Positions 36,011-48,138 of a DNA stretch of 64,000 bases are shown piece by piece. Each line of letters opens with the position of its first letter. The first letter of the stretch is position 1. The notes beneath the pieces were generated by a model. It made no database searches, had not been told where the DNA came from, and was given only the letters and a program-made list of their open reading frames with translations. This DNA is from Dysidea avara (taxonomy: Eukaryota; Porifera; Demospongiae; Dictyoceratida; Dysideidae): NCBI RefSeq assembly GCF_963678975.1, contig NC_089273.1, positions 7,750,614 through 7,814,613 of the forward strand, given 5' to 3'. The position numbers and the translations under genes were made by a program.

Positions 36011-36922
36011 AAGACTCATCATGGTAGTGAGTTGTAGTGAGTCGCGCAGCCAAGAAGCTACAAAGCGCACACCACAATTAAAACACGCGCGGCCACTACT
36101 GTGAGCTATTTATGTGTAGGGATTGTTTCAGAATATTACCCTTGAATTATGCAATCTCTCTCAATGCTGTAGGTTTGTACTGCGTTTCATGATTTAAAAA
36201 GACTTGGTGTCATCGTTTTCTTGTCGCAACCTCTAAACAAGCGTATTTAGATATAATTCACTGAATTTCTCGCCTTGTGTTTCATCTATCCTCACATTAT
36301 ACCACTGAATACAATCATGTTTCTACAGCCCATCTGGCACTAACATTATCTAGTACTGGATCGCCTCTATGCGTATTTTCTTTGTTCAAATTTCTAATCC
36401 AGACAATAACTTTTAAAGACACGACGTGGACACAAGCCCTAATGTCTGACAAACAAGTTGTGAAAGCGTGCAGGGCCGTAAGTTACCTAGGGAAGGCGTT
36501 TTAAGCAGAAATCCTTTGACTCCATTCAGTGCCACGCCTCATAATCAGCAGACGTCTTATAAACAAGGTGTGAAAGCATGGAAAACATACAGACACTAGA
36601 GAAGGTGTACAAGTCATTAGTTAAGACACCATTTAGTGCCATGCACCATGCAAGAATTATTTTAAAGTTGTATGGAATAACCAACTCATGTACAAAGTCA
36701 CAAACCACGAACCACATTCCAGACAAAACGTTCATTGCCCTACAGTACATAATCAAAGCCAGAATACAAGCTCCACCTTAATTATTGATTAGTGCTTTGT
36801 GGAATTGTGAAACTGCCATTGACGTGTGAAACCGCTGTGACAGCTACAAACAATGAGGCGATTCTAATTGCAGATAAGATGACTATGAAAGTAAATTTCT
36901 TGCCTTACAGTAAACATGTTCT
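36011..36922. other. Intergenic, no gene supported
   Basis: Short frames on both strands only. 36024-36050 has a GTAGTGAGTCGCGCAGCC fragment like the hairpin MITE end at 62516. Confidence 0.4.
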
Positions 36923-37642
36923 TGTATGTTCAACAGCCAATTTTGGCAGGTTTTGATAAATCTGCTTTTTGTCAGTTTTGGCAACATTTGGTATCATATT
37001 TTTGCCAATTGTGGCAAAATTAGGTTTATTCCAGATGTTGGCAAATTCAGCATTATCCATATTTTGCCAAATGTAGATTCAACATGTTGCAATTTTTTGT
37101 CAATCTATTGGGTTCCATATTTTGCAGCTATTGGGTTATTGCCAAAGTTGGAACAGCCTTAAAAGTAAAGTTTGGCAATGTAAAGAATTTTATTTTGCTA
37201 TTGCTGGCAATTTACGAAATGCAACTTCAAAGTAGTGACAACAACAGAATTAATGTTAAAGTTACCGAGCTTCCAAAACTGGCTATTTTAAGCCCAAATT
37301 TGGCAGGACCATTTTTTGTCAAATTTGGCAATAATTTGTGACCCCCATTATTGCCAACATTGGCATTATGTGGGATCTGAATTATTGCAAAACAATAGAG
37401 CAACATATTTTCCTTGGCAAACTAAGGAGAGTATACACCACTTTGTCATGGAACCAGTAAGTGCTTCAATTTCTCTCACAATCATCTTAACAGTTATTCC
37501 AAAATTGGAAGGTATCAGGTTTTACTTATATAGTGCTGTGTGTAACCAAATGATTGTGGGTTTGAGTTTCCATTTTTGGCAAGAAATAAGATGTTTATAA
37601 TTATATTTTTATTGCCAAGTTTGACATGCCAATAATGGAATC

Positions 37643-38000
37643 TTGGAAATTCTAACTTGCCAATTTTGGAAAATCAAACTTGCCAATTTTGGAAATTCAA
37701 ACTTGCCAATTTTGGATATTCAAACTTGCCAATTTTGGAAATTCAAACTTGCCAATTTTGGATATTCAAACTTGCCAATTTTGGAAATTCAAACTTGCAA
37801 ATTTTGGAAATTCAAACTTGTAAATTTTGGAAATTCAAACTTGCCAATTTTGGAAGCTCAAACTTGCCAATTTTGGAAATTCAAACTTGCCAATTTTGGA
37901 TATTCAAACTTGCCAATTTTGGAAGTTCAAACTTGCCAATTTTGGAAATTCAAACTTGCCAAATTTGGTAATTATAAACTTACCAACATTGGATATTATG
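37643..38000 (+). repeat. 23-bp minisatellite (AACTTGCCAATTTTGGAAATTC)
   Basis: About 15 copies of a 23-nt unit with a few variants (TATTC, TAAATTT, AAGCTC). Because 23 is not a multiple of three, every frame cycles through the same 23-residue peptide. Confidence 0.95.
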
Positions 38001-38214
38001 AAACTTGCCAATTTTGGTAATTACAGAACTTGCCCATTATGGATATTTTATAAACTTACATTTATAATCTTGCCAATTTCGGTAGCTATAAAAGCTTCCA
38101 GTTTTGAAATCTTCAATCCCACATTTAAAAAAATACTTTTGCAACTACAAAAGGACATGGAATTTATGCCACTTTTGGAAATATCATAGAGCTGCTAGTG
38201 ATACATTTTTGAAG

Positions 38215-38460
38215 CAGCTCTAAAAGTTGCCAGTTTTGGCAGCTTATGAAGTTGCCACTATTGGCAGCTTCTGAAGTTGCCACTATTGGCAGCTTCTGAA
38301 GTTGCCACTATTGGCAGCTTCTGAAGTTGCCAATTTTGGCAGCTTCTGAAGTTGCCGGTTTTGGCAGCTTCTGAAGTTGCCGGTTTTGGCAGCTTTTGAA
38401 GTTGCCAGTTTTGGCAGTTTTTGAAGTTGCCATTTTTGGCAGCTTTGAAAGTTGCCAAAA
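38215..38460 (+). repeat. 25-bp minisatellite (GCAGCTTCTGAAGTTGCC)
   Basis: About ten copies of a 25-nt unit GCAGCTTCTGAAGTTGCC plus a variable 7-nt part. It belongs to the TIR element at 36923-38515. Confidence 0.95.
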
Positions 38461-38699
38461 ATGGCAAAAAGTAGGTTTATCAAAACCTGCCAACAATGGT
38501 TCAGCAACATACCTCACATATTACAACACTTAACAAAAATTTAATAAAGATCACATCAAATAGTTTAACACCAAAAGTGATGATTTGTTGGATGTCTGCA
38601 TGATGGCACAAGACTATGTGAGCCCTGTAAAGAACAAGGTGCTGAATTAAACATAAAAATTATATTCAAGGCTAAGTGAATCTGGCGTACCAGAGGTAA

Positions 38700-38905
38700 C
38701 ATAAATGTTTCGTGCCTAAGCACATAAACATGGACATGAGGAGACCTGTCAAACAACAAGTGGCCGCCCACCAGAATTTATGACATGGTAAACATTTCCT
38801 AGTTATACATTTGGTGCCTAAGTATGTAAACATGAACATGAGGAGACCTGTCAAACAACAAGTGGCCACCAAACCAGAATGTACGACATGATAAATATTT
38901 CTTAG
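38700..38905. repeat. Two tandem copies of a unit of about 102 bp
   Basis: GTGCCTAAG..ACATGAGGAGACCTGTC..AACAAGTGGCC..CAGAAT occurs at about 38714 and again at about 38816 with several substitutions. Frames across it are shadows. Confidence 0.75.
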
Positions 38906-38974
38906 CTATACAACAGGAAAGTCAGAATTAGAGTTGTCACAGTACCAATTTTCAAGCTAAGCCAATACCCGTTA

Positions 38975-39203
38975 TGTGACCAGGCCTGCGAAAACAGGGC
39001 ATGTGGGCACAAACTACACCCCATCACTCTACAGGTCATATCTCAGCATTGGAAATTTATATTTCCATCCTGTAACTTGCATCGTGATGCCAAGTAAATA
39101 CTTACTAAGCGCTGAAAATTGCAATACCATAGCATAATGGTACAAAATGTCATGAGTGATGAAAGTGTGAAAAAGTAGGCAAAAATCATGTGCCCACTTA
39201 ATA
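38975..39203. mobile_element. TGTGAC-ended MITE, second subfamily, copy 2 (right end damaged)
   Basis: The left end TGTGACCAGGCCTGCGAAAA continues into the CAGGGCATGTGGGCAC block of 5717-5967. The right side stops at ATCATGTGCCCACTT, without the terminal GGTCACA. Confidence 0.6.
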
Positions 39204-39339
39204 TTTGTCACTTTTTACACAAATGACACATTTGGGGATTTTGTTCATTTAAACAGTTGACCTTGTTCCACAGAGACCTGAATAGACAGGTTTCACTGTA
39301 CATAAATTCGGTAATTCAGACCAGTACATGTGACACAGC

Positions 39340-39600
39340 AAAATTCGCCACAAATACGGTGGAAAAGTTTCCCGTAATTCCTCCCGTATTAACGAAGATA
39401 CGTGGCAACTACGGAAAACGTCTGTAACCCCACGACGAGATTAGTAGTAATCCGTCGTGGGACCACTTTTCAAGACGTCCAGATGTAGTTACCCGTCATA
39501 ATGCATCGTATATACCTAGTTACGCCCCGTCATGGAAGTGCTGTCACGTAGCCGCGCACGTGATCCCGAAGGATACTCGAGGTACGAAAATCGGATATTC
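39340..39600. other. CpG-rich island with CCCACGACG hairpin
   Basis: Clearly richer in CG dinucleotides than its surroundings (ACGTGGC, CGTCGTGGG, GCCGCGCACGTGATC). CCCACGACG at 39430 pairs with CGTCGTGGG at 39454. It may be a promoter for either direction or a young transposon; no gene model fits. Confidence 0.4.
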
Positions 39601-39699
39601 ATTTAAATATAAAAGTATATGAAAAGTAATGAAATTCTGGTATTCATATTCACTTCCGTCAGTTCTTTCATACAGCCTTCACCGTCCTTGGGATTGCCC

Positions 39700-41560
39700 T
39701 CTCAATTTCTTTCAATTCTAGTGTACATCGATTGAAAATATTAAAATGCAACAACTCTCAACATACCTCTTTTGCATTCATCACTTTCTGTGCTGGCGTA
39801 AATCCTTTCATCCCAAAAATTCTAAACAGGATACATTACTATAGTCTGATAATCAAGAATTTTGTACATACCATCACATTCTCTGCTCTAGTGCTATCAT
39901 CTAATTTTGCTACTACCAGGAACTTTGGTGCCACTCTACACACCATGAAAACTGATGCAGATCTCTCTTATACTTGTACTATAGTCTGCTTTTCCTTCTA
40001 AAATAGTCAGCATTCTTCCAAGAAATATTTCACTCTAAACACAAAGCTTTACTTATAAAATAATCATTCAAAAGTGCTGTACATACCATCTCACTAATAG
40101 TAAATTTTCCTCTTCTACTAGCAGCACTCAAGTCCATTCTCTCTTGCATAGTAAGCATTTCTTCCGAGAAAGATTTCAATCTATAAACACACAAGTTTTA
40201 CTTATCAAGTTTTACTTATAAAATAATCACCAAAAGTGCTGTACATCAGGTCTTCCTCTTCTACTTGTACTCTAGTCTACTTTTCTTTCTTGCGTATAGT
40301 CAGTATTTCTTCTTAGAAAATTTTCACTCTAAATACAAAGATTTATAGATACAATAATCATTAGTATTCAAGAACTCTGTACATACCATCACAGTGCTGG
40401 CAGGTCCTCCTATTCTACTTGTACTATAGTCCGCATTTCTTTCTTCAAAAGTAGTCAGCATTTCTTCTGAAAAATAGTTTACTGTAAATACAAAGTTTTA
40501 AAATCTTTAGTATTCAAGAATTCTGTACACACCATCACAGTGTTGGCCGATCTTCCTATTCTACTTGTACTATAGTCCGCTTATCTTTCTTCAAAAGTAG
40601 TCAGCATTTCTTCTGAGACATAGTTCACTCTAAATACAAAGATTTAAAATCATTAGTATTCAAGAATTCTGTACATACCATCACAGTGCTGACAGGTCTT
40701 CCTATTCTACTTATACTATAGTCCACTTATCTTTCTTCAAAAGTAGTTAGCATTTCTTCTGATAAATATTTCACTCTAAGTACAAAGATTTATAGAAACA
40801 ATAATCACTAGTATTCAAGAATTGTGTACATACCATCACAGTGCTGGCAGGTCTTCCTATTCTACTTGTACTGTAGTCCGCTTATCTTCCTTCAAAAGCA
40901 GTCAGCGTTTCTTCTGAGAAATAAAATAGTTCACTCTAAACAGTGTTTCATACCTAAAATAATCATTCAAGAATGCTATACATGCCGTCCCACCACTGGC
41001 AGTTCTTTCTATTCTACTAGTACACTAGTCCGCTTTTATTTCTTTCAATATAGTCAGTATTCCTTTCACTAAAGTTTTACACAATAATAATCATTCAAGA
41101 ATGCTGTACATACCGTCCCACTGATATCAGGTCTTCCACTTCTACTAGAACTCTCGTTCACTTTTCTTTCTTCCAATATAGAATATAGACAGCGTTTCTT
41201 ACAAGAAATATGTCACTCTAAATGCAACTTTTTATGTATAAATAGCCATTTAAAGTGCTGTACATACCATCCTGTTGACAGGTCTTCCTATTCCACTACT
41301 ACTGCTTTTTTTTCTTCTGGAATATCTTCCAAGAAATATTTTCAAGCATGTACCATCTCACTGCTGGCTAATCTTTCTCTACCAGTATCGTACTCGGCTA
41401 TTCTTCCTGTCCAATGTTGCCATCCAGCATTTCTCAAAACAAGATTACACTCTAAATGCTTAGAACAATCATCTAAGAATGTACTACATATTGTCTGACT
41501 GGTGGCAAGTCCTTCTCTTCCACTAGTACTATCATTGGGTTCCCTTTCCATCAGCATTTC
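39700..41560 (-). repeat. Tandem exon-like modules (minus strand), array 2
   Basis: About twelve units of roughly 150 bp. On the minus strand each unit contains an acceptor (TTTAG), a core of 95-102 nt (AGTGAA..GAAGAAATGCTGACT..AGCACTGTGATG) and a GTATGTAC donor with intron-like AT-rich sequence of about 55 nt. The core near 40380-40475 is open over 31 codons (EEMLTTFEERNADYST...); several others carry the same TAA in place of a Lys codon, and core lengths are not kept in multiples of three. Best read as amplified exons of a decayed or non-coding gene. Confidence 0.5.
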
Positions 41561-41820
41561 CAAACTGTTAATTCTAGATACACAGCATCCCTTAAACACT
41601 ATTCGGTTTCACGTAAGAAACTTTTGAAGAATAGTGGGGCGGTATTTCAGTAAGTTTCTAATTAATGAGCACTGGCAATCTGGAGAAGAGTTACAGCAGT
41701 AAGAGACTAAAAGTATGTTCTTTCCCTTCCACTACTGCATTAACATAATATTATATCCTTCCACTGCTGTTATCGTCAGGATTTCTCTTCACGAATCATT
41801 CCGTTCTGGACTCTTAAACA

Positions 41821-42039
41821 ATGGCCTCGACAATGGCAGACGACTTACTAGTAGCAGATCTGGTACTCAACATCTGTTGCGAGTATCTGCCCATCCATAA
41901 AGCTTTACAGATCAGCATACTTTACTTCTTGACGACCACCTTGTGTCTCCCATCCTGTCTCGCCGCATGTCCGCCTCGTGGCTGCACGATCACGTGCGTA
42001 ACACATTATGAAAATTTCTATTTAGTGCCGCTGGGATGA
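41821..42039 (+). CDS. Possible first exon or short protein, unrecognised
   Basis: ATG in a good context (AACAATGGCC) opens 72 codons beginning MASTMADDLLVADLVLNICC. The base composition is more coding-like than the surroundings, and a GTGCGT donor at about 41995 could end an exon earlier. In an adjacent frame the stretch LDDHLVSPILSRRMSASW is equally protein-like, so a frameshift or an unrecognised intron is possible. No family recognised. Confidence 0.35.
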   Translation: MASTMADDLLVADLVLNICCEYLPIHKALQISILYFLTTTLCLPSCLAACPPRGCTITCVTHYENFYLVPLG

Positions 42040-42385
42040 AGGATGAAAAGTACGGTGCGGTACGGTGCTGTTGGGTGTATTAAACCATCTTTTCAAGGCG
42101 GAATACAACAGTCGACAATCAGGTTTGTGTTTTAGTGAACACATGTCAGTGTTGTGGAAATCGTCGAAGTTTCATTTGAATAGATGAAATAGACGTGTAA
42201 TTCGGGTTGTATTTACCAACTGGAAACCTGTTTCATGTAGATTTGTCTTTTGTTTTGTAATTCCATACACTGACGTTGTAGGCGTGGTATTCGCTTTGTA
42301 ATTTAAGCACTGGTGACCTGTTTCCAAGTCTTGTATGTATGTTAATTATGTGTTACTACACACTGTCGTTTTCCAGGTCTTGTAT

Positions 42386-42420
42386 TATTATTATTATTAA
42401 AGCTTTACAGTGGCCTGCAC
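42386..42420 (-). mobile_element. LINE 3' end with (AAT)n tail, remnant
   Basis: On the minus strand CACTGTAAAGCTTTAATAAT continues in AAT units. This resembles the tails of the LINEs in this window; it immediately precedes the 56-bp minisatellite. Confidence 0.35.
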
Positions 42421-44735
42421 TGTAGGTCTGTATGTGTGTCAATTGTGATTTGTTACCGCACACTGTTGACCTGTTTCTGGGTCTTGTATGTGTGTCAATT
42501 GTGATTTGTTACCACACACTGTCAACCTGTTTCCGGGTCTTGTATGTGTGTCAATTGTGATGTGTTACCACACACTGTCGACCTGCTTCCGGGTCTTGTA
42601 TGTGTGTCAACTGTGATGTGTTACCACACACTGTCGACCTGTTTCCGGGTCTTGTATGTGTGTCAGTTGTGATGTGTTGCCACACACTGTCGACCTGCTT
42701 CCAGGTCTTGTATGTGTGTCAATTGTGATGTGTTACCACACACTGTCGACCTGTTTCCAGGTCTTGTATGTGTGTCAATTGTGATGTGTTACCACACATT
42801 GTCGACCTGTTTCCGGGTCTTGTATGTGTGTCAGTTGTGATATGTTGCCACACATTGTCGACCTGATTCCAGGTCTTGTATGTGTGTCAATTGTGATGTG
42901 TTACCACACACTGTCGACCTGTTTCCAGGTCTTGTATGTGTGTCAGTTGTGATGTGTTGCCACACACTGTCGACCTGCTTCCAGGTCTTGTATATGTTTC
43001 AATTGTGATTTGTTACCACACACTGTCGACCTGTTTCCTGGTCTTGTATTTGTGTCAATTGTCATGTGTTACCACACACTACACTGTCGACCTGTTTCCG
43101 GGTCTTGTATTTGTGTCAATTGTCATGTGTTACCACACACTACACTGTCGACCTGTTTCCTGGTCTTGTATTTGTGTCAATTGTCATGTGTTACCACACA
43201 CTACACTGTCGACCTGTTTCCGGGTCTTGTATTTGTGTCAATTGTCATGTGTTACCACACACTACACTGTCGACCTGTTTCCGGGTCTTGTATTTGTGTC
43301 AATTGTCATGTGTTACCACACACTACACTGTCGACCTGTTTCCGGGTCTTGAATGTGTGTCAATTGTGATGTGTTACCACACACTGTCGACCTGCTTCCG
43401 GGTCTTGTATGTGTGTCAACTGTGATGTGTTACCACACACTGTCAACCTGTTTCCGGGTCTTGTATGTGTGTCAGTTGTGATGTGTTACCACACACTGTC
43501 GACCTGTTTCCCGGTCTTGTATGTGTGTCAGTTGTGATGTGTTGCCACACACTGTCGACCTGCTTCCAGGTCTTGTATGTGTGTCAATTGTGATGTGTTA
43601 CCACACACTGTCGACCAGTTTCCGGGTCCTGTATGTGTGTCAGTTGTGATGTGTTGCCACACACTGTCGACCTGCTTCCAGGTCTTGTATGTGTGTCAAT
43701 TGTGATGTGTTACCACACACTGTCAACCTGTTTCCGGGTCCTGTATGTGTGTCAGTTGTGATGTGTTACCACACACTGTCGACCTGCTTCCAGGTCTTGT
43801 ATGTGTGTCAATTGTGATGTGTTACCACAAACTGTCGACCTGCTTCCGAGTCTTGTATGTGTGTCAACTGTGATGTGTTACCTCACACTGTCGGCCTGTT
43901 TCCGGGTCTTGTATGTGTGTCAGTTGTGATGTGTTGCCACACACTGTCGACCTGCTTCCAGGTCTTGTATGTGTGTCAGTTGTGATGTGTTGCCACACAC
44001 TGTCGACCTGCTTCCAGGTCTTGTATGTGTGTCAGTTGTGATGTGTTGCCACACACTGTCGACCTGCTTCCAGGTCTTGTATGTGTGTCAATTGTGATGT
44101 GTTACCACACACTGTCGACCTGCTTCCGGGTCTTGTATGTGTGTCAACTGTGATGTGTTACCACACACTGTCGACCTGTTTCCGGGTCTTGTATATGTGT
44201 CAGTTGTGATGTGTTGCCACACACTGTCGACCTGCTTCCAGGTCTTGTATGTGTGTCAATTGTGATTTGTTACCACACACTGTAAACCTGTTTCCGGGTA
44301 TTGTATTTGTGTCAATTGTCATGTGTTACCACACACTACACTGTCGACCTGTTTCCGGGACTTGTATGTGCGTCAATTGCGATGTGTTTCCACCCACTGT
44401 CCCGGTTCTTGTATGTGTGCCAATTGTGATTTGTTACCACACACTGTTGACCTGTTTCCGGGTCTTGTATGTGTGTCAATTGTGATGTGTTACCACACAC
44501 TGTCGACCTGCTTCCGGGTCTTGTATGTGTGTCAATTGTGATTTGTTACCACACACTGTTGACTTGTTTCCGGGTCTTGTATGTGTGTCAATTGTGATTT
44601 GTTACCATACACTGTCGACCTGTTTCCGGGGCTTGTATATGTGTCAATTGTGATGTGTTACCACATATGGTTGACCCTTTTCCGGGTCTTGTATGTGTGT
44701 CAGTTGTTACCACACTGTTGACCAGTTTCTGGGTC
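42421..44735 (+). repeat. 56-bp minisatellite, about 40 units
   Basis: Unit: TGTGTGTCAATTGTGATGTG, TTACCACACACTGTCGACCT, GTTTCCGGGTCTTGTA. Six consecutive units near 43060-43335 and one near 44330 carry an extra five bases (61 bp). Variants (T/C after CTG, A/G in GTCARTTG) run in blocks, suggesting block duplication. Frames of 119-138 codons are repeat shadows. There are no unique spacers, so it is not a CRISPR array. Confidence 0.95.
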
Positions 44736-45396
44736 TTGTATGTGCATCATTGTGTGGTGTGACCACACTTTTGATATATTTCTGAGATTTGTAGGTGTAT
44801 CATTCATGTTACATTATACATACTTGCAATCTGATTCTGGGTCTTGTATGTGTATCATGTCTTCTCACAAAGATGACCTGTTATGTGTCTCAATAACATG
44901 TTATTTACAGATCGCTAAAAAGCTGTAAAAATATTGAAAGAAGAAAATGAAGATCAAAGGATTGAGATTTGTAACTTAGGTATAAACACCTTGGGAATGG
45001 CAGTGTGACTGTTAAAGCTTTGGTGAAATTTCAGGATGTACTAATATCTTATTGTGCAGCAAGTATAGATTATGGACATCTTATGTGCCATTTTGTTTAC
45101 AATGTACAGCAAGTTATATTTCCAAGGTTCACATTATATGAGCAGCTGGATTAACCTGACTTATAATTGCTGATACCCTCTACCTTTTTCTGTGATGAGC
45201 ATGGTTGTTGTACCATGCATGCAATAATTGCAGGACAGTACTCATGATATTTATTACATGCACTGCCACCAGTGGAACCAGACTTAGAAATGATGATGTT
45301 ATTTTATTATTCCGTATTTTCGTGATGATTGTTCCTTGACAGGCAGTAGATCAAGTCATTGAGTACATAGGCAATAACCATAGGGAAGTAGCTATG
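44736..45396. other. Decaying edge of the minisatellite, then intergenic
   Basis: Degenerate units up to about 44880, then AT-rich DNA with no supported feature. Confidence 0.5.
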
Positions 45397-45844
45397 CAAT
45401 GGTGGACCTAGGATGGGGCATTTGGGGCAAAAGCCCCCCTCATCCCTCGTCACCTTTTGGAGGAATCATACTTATGAGTAATACTCAACTTTGTCAGGGC
45501 TAAAACGATATGCAGATTTTAGTAGAATTTATTACAAATTCACCTGAATCAAAGCAAACCGAAGTCAAACTAGCTGTGAAATTTCCCCCAGCACCTTCGT
45601 GCGTACTAAGCGCCTCTAACATAAAATTATCGTGTTTAGAGATTCATAGCCTTTTACACAGCTTTAAGACTTCACAACCATCTGCAAAAATTAATGTCAA
45701 AAATCAACAATGAGACGCTACTAAGTGGTGATTATTTGCTATTTCATAAATGCAGCAACTAACAAGATGATCTGGTTTTTCTCACCCACCTACAACTCAG
45801 CCTGTTTGTGTCCCTCCCCCTACCAGCTCCTGGATCCGCCTCTA
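45397..45844. mobile_element. hAT-like MITE, diverged copy, 5-bp duplication
   Basis: The left end CAATGGTGGACCTAGGA and the complement of the right end (TAGAGGCGGATCCAGGA) are diverged versions of CAGTGGCGGATC.AG. CTATG abuts both ends (45392-45396, 45845-45849), the same duplication length as the element at 17340-17824. No transposase. Confidence 0.55.
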
Positions 45845-45849
45845 CTATG

Positions 45850-47433
45850 GTATACCTTGTGCAGATACGAGTGCTGTGTCTCGGGAAACCCCCAGGGTAA
45901 TTTTTGGCGCTGGGAATAGTAACTTGAGTAGGCTTGACTAGAGTTGTGCAATCACTGGGGTGCAGTAACCAGTTTCAGTAACACATCTAGAGCCATCCCT
46001 TCTGTTCGATCGTCATCCATCTATGGTTGACGATCTGTTCGATCGTCATCCATCCGTCTCGTAAACCTCTCAGATTGATGAACGTAAAAATTTATGACAG
46101 CATTACAACGGCCCGCAGAGACGAACTTGATTCTGTCTTAGTACGTCCTTGCCTATTTTCAACTTGCAAAGACGTGTTCCGTCCTCTTCGTATTTAATCA
46201 TAGCAGCATTACATTCACGTAATTCTTCATAGATGGACTGAATTCCGTATTAGTACGTCCTTGCCCATTTGCAGCTTGTTAAGACGGTGCTACGTTCTCT
46301 CCGTATTTATCGTGATTTAAGCTGTGTGAATAAGTATTTTTCATACAAACATTGATATCTGACATATGTTCACTTACTGACTACTTCCAACTGCAGCCAA
46401 AAGTTCCAGGACTTCTGAGGATGTAAGTGGAAAATGATACGAGACCCACTGTTATTTGGTATTTGGCCCGTACACCTAGCTTGTCAACAATCCTGAAATT
46501 CACTTGATCTCAGTTGCCAAATTACACACCATGAACATATCCGATTGCTAACGTGTAAACCAGATGGTCTGTAAAAGCCGTTAGGCGGGCATTAAACTAA
46601 AATCTGGATACCATGAAAATAGACACCATTTTAACTGACCTGGGTATTAGTTTGGTCCCATCACAACAGTATGCTTGATCCTAGGATTTCAGAAAATATT
46701 TGAGATCATAAACAACCGTGATAATGCTGAGATCTTATCAGGCCAGATGAGGTAACATAAACATCAGGTAGACCACACTCTGGCAACACCCTTTATGTCA
46801 CTACAGTCTAACACTGATAATTGAGAACTACAAATTTAAAAAGAACACATAAAACAATTGAAATAATATAATTCCTCTGTACATCAACTGACCTCAAATT
46901 CACAACTCTGAGTTCCTTCCCAAGCTATGCATGACCACGTCCAACTGCTAGTGGGTAAACCCCTATGACCAGATGTATGCGTGCATTTCCCCGCCATCAT
47001 GATTCTTAAATCAGAGCTGAAAGGCAATCAGCAGTTGGCGTGTTAAATCACACGCGAAGAGCCTATTGCTATGGTAATTGGAATTAGTTTAATTCCAAAT
47101 GCCAAATGCCTTTGTATACCTTTTAAGAAATGATAGCTAGCATATAGTATAGCGTTTTCACAAGGACGCCAAATAGATGACATGGGTAAAAACTGAGGTT
47201 ATAGCGATTGGTCTATTTGTATGACAGTTTAATATTTGCCAGTTTTTTTATATATAGCGAGATCAGCCTGCCCCTATTAGCTGATTATGAACTACCTGAC
47301 TGTGTAAAACAATTGGACTGAAAGTTGCACTGAATCTGTAGGTATTCTTCTAGCTTTAAAGGGTAGTCACTGCCGGCTAAGCTGCAGCTGTCTGTTGAAA
47401 CGTGCTCAGTTAATTACGCACTGATCAAGATTA
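45850..47433. other. Intergenic with two short duplications
   Basis: CTGTTCGATCGTCATCCATC occurs twice (46001 and 46031). A unit of about 110 bp (TTAGTACGTCCTTGCC..CCGTATTTA) is duplicated at 46135-46310. A possible micro-exon (46397-46422, GTAAGT donor) was noted but has no partner. No gene supported. Confidence 0.4.
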
Positions 47434-47829
47434 GGCCACTCCAAATAAATTCTCTGTTTCCCGTCCACCGCCCGCATCTGGTTACTGCCAGCTCTAAACA
47501 TTCCATTATTCCGTATTCTTCCATTATTTTCCGGTTATTCTTGCATACTGATGGGCGCAGTAAAGGCTATCTTGAAACAGTGACAGCTCACGTGTCAGCA
47601 GTACTATTAAGTAAGCACAATTTCACGTTTGCGTTATGTTTTGCAACTTACAAAGGAAGGAACAAGCTCAAGCAAGCTTTTATGCAGCCTTTTTGGCTGT
47701 GCCAGGAAAATGATGGCTTGAAAAGCTAGCCAATCTTATAATGAAATAATGAAAATGGACCTCCCGCCCGCCCGCATGCAAGTATGTCAGAGTCCAGGAC
47801 GGGAAACAGATAATTCATTTGGAGTGGCC
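47434..47829. mobile_element. PIF/Harbinger-like MITE, TTA duplication
   Basis: Imperfect 33-bp inverted ends begin GGCCACTCCAAAT and end CTGTTTCCCGTCC (31 of 33 matched), flanked by TTA on both sides (47431-47433, 47830-47832). A 3-bp TWA target is the Harbinger signature. The 62-codon frame inside is unlikely to be real. Confidence 0.75.
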
Positions 47830-47950
47830 TTATATCAAGCTATCAAGACGCTTTCTTAGAGTGATAATGAATCAATTCAGTTTCAATGGGTGAGACCTAT
47901 TTCGAGCAAGCGCTTATAATCTCTAATCGATAAGCGCCGTGGGGAGAAAT

Positions 47951-47978
47951 AGTGGTCTGGCTGCGCGAGACTACGTGG
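47951..47978 (-). mobile_element. Fragment of the TAGTCTCGCG hairpin MITE
   Basis: GTGGTCTGGCTGCGCGAGAC matches the complement of the terminal TAGTCTCGCGTAGCCAGACC of the element at 62516-62899. Only the end remains. Confidence 0.45.
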
Positions 47979-48138
47979 TCGGCGTTCGAGAACAGGAGAT
48001 ACGCGATCACCAGAGGCCCGATGCCAACAGCCTGCCAATCACCTGAGATGCGAGCTGAAACATCAATTGATTTAGGAAACTACAACAGGTTCGTCTAGTT
48101 TTAATATTTGTAAAGGTACGCTAGCTTGCTTTTTGTAA

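Larger units (their letters stand above)
36923..38515. mobile_element. 1.6-kb TIR element built from TTGGCA-type minisatellites
   Basis: The outer arms (about 36923-36985 and 38455-38515) are complementary over about 50 bp around TTGGCAGGTTTTGATAAA. Inside are many TTTTGGCA/TGCCAA words, a 23-bp tandem array (37643-38000) and a 25-bp tandem array (38215-38460). Apparent proteins of 94-125 residues in all frames come from the repeats. Probably a foldback-type non-autonomous transposon. Confidence 0.65.

Noticed and set aside
37643..38510. Open frames of 69-125 codons (FWKFKLANFGNS-like and NFRSCQ-like)
   Set aside because: Products of 23-bp and 25-bp minisatellites inside a TIR element; every frame reads the same peptide.
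42936..44541. Open frames of 72-138 codons across the 56-bp repeat
   Set aside because: All three frames are open because the unit lacks stops and its length is not a multiple of three; the peptides are cyclic repeats of the same DNA.
42421..44735. CRISPR array
   Set aside because: Repeats are contiguous with no unique spacers, and the DNA is eukaryotic in character.
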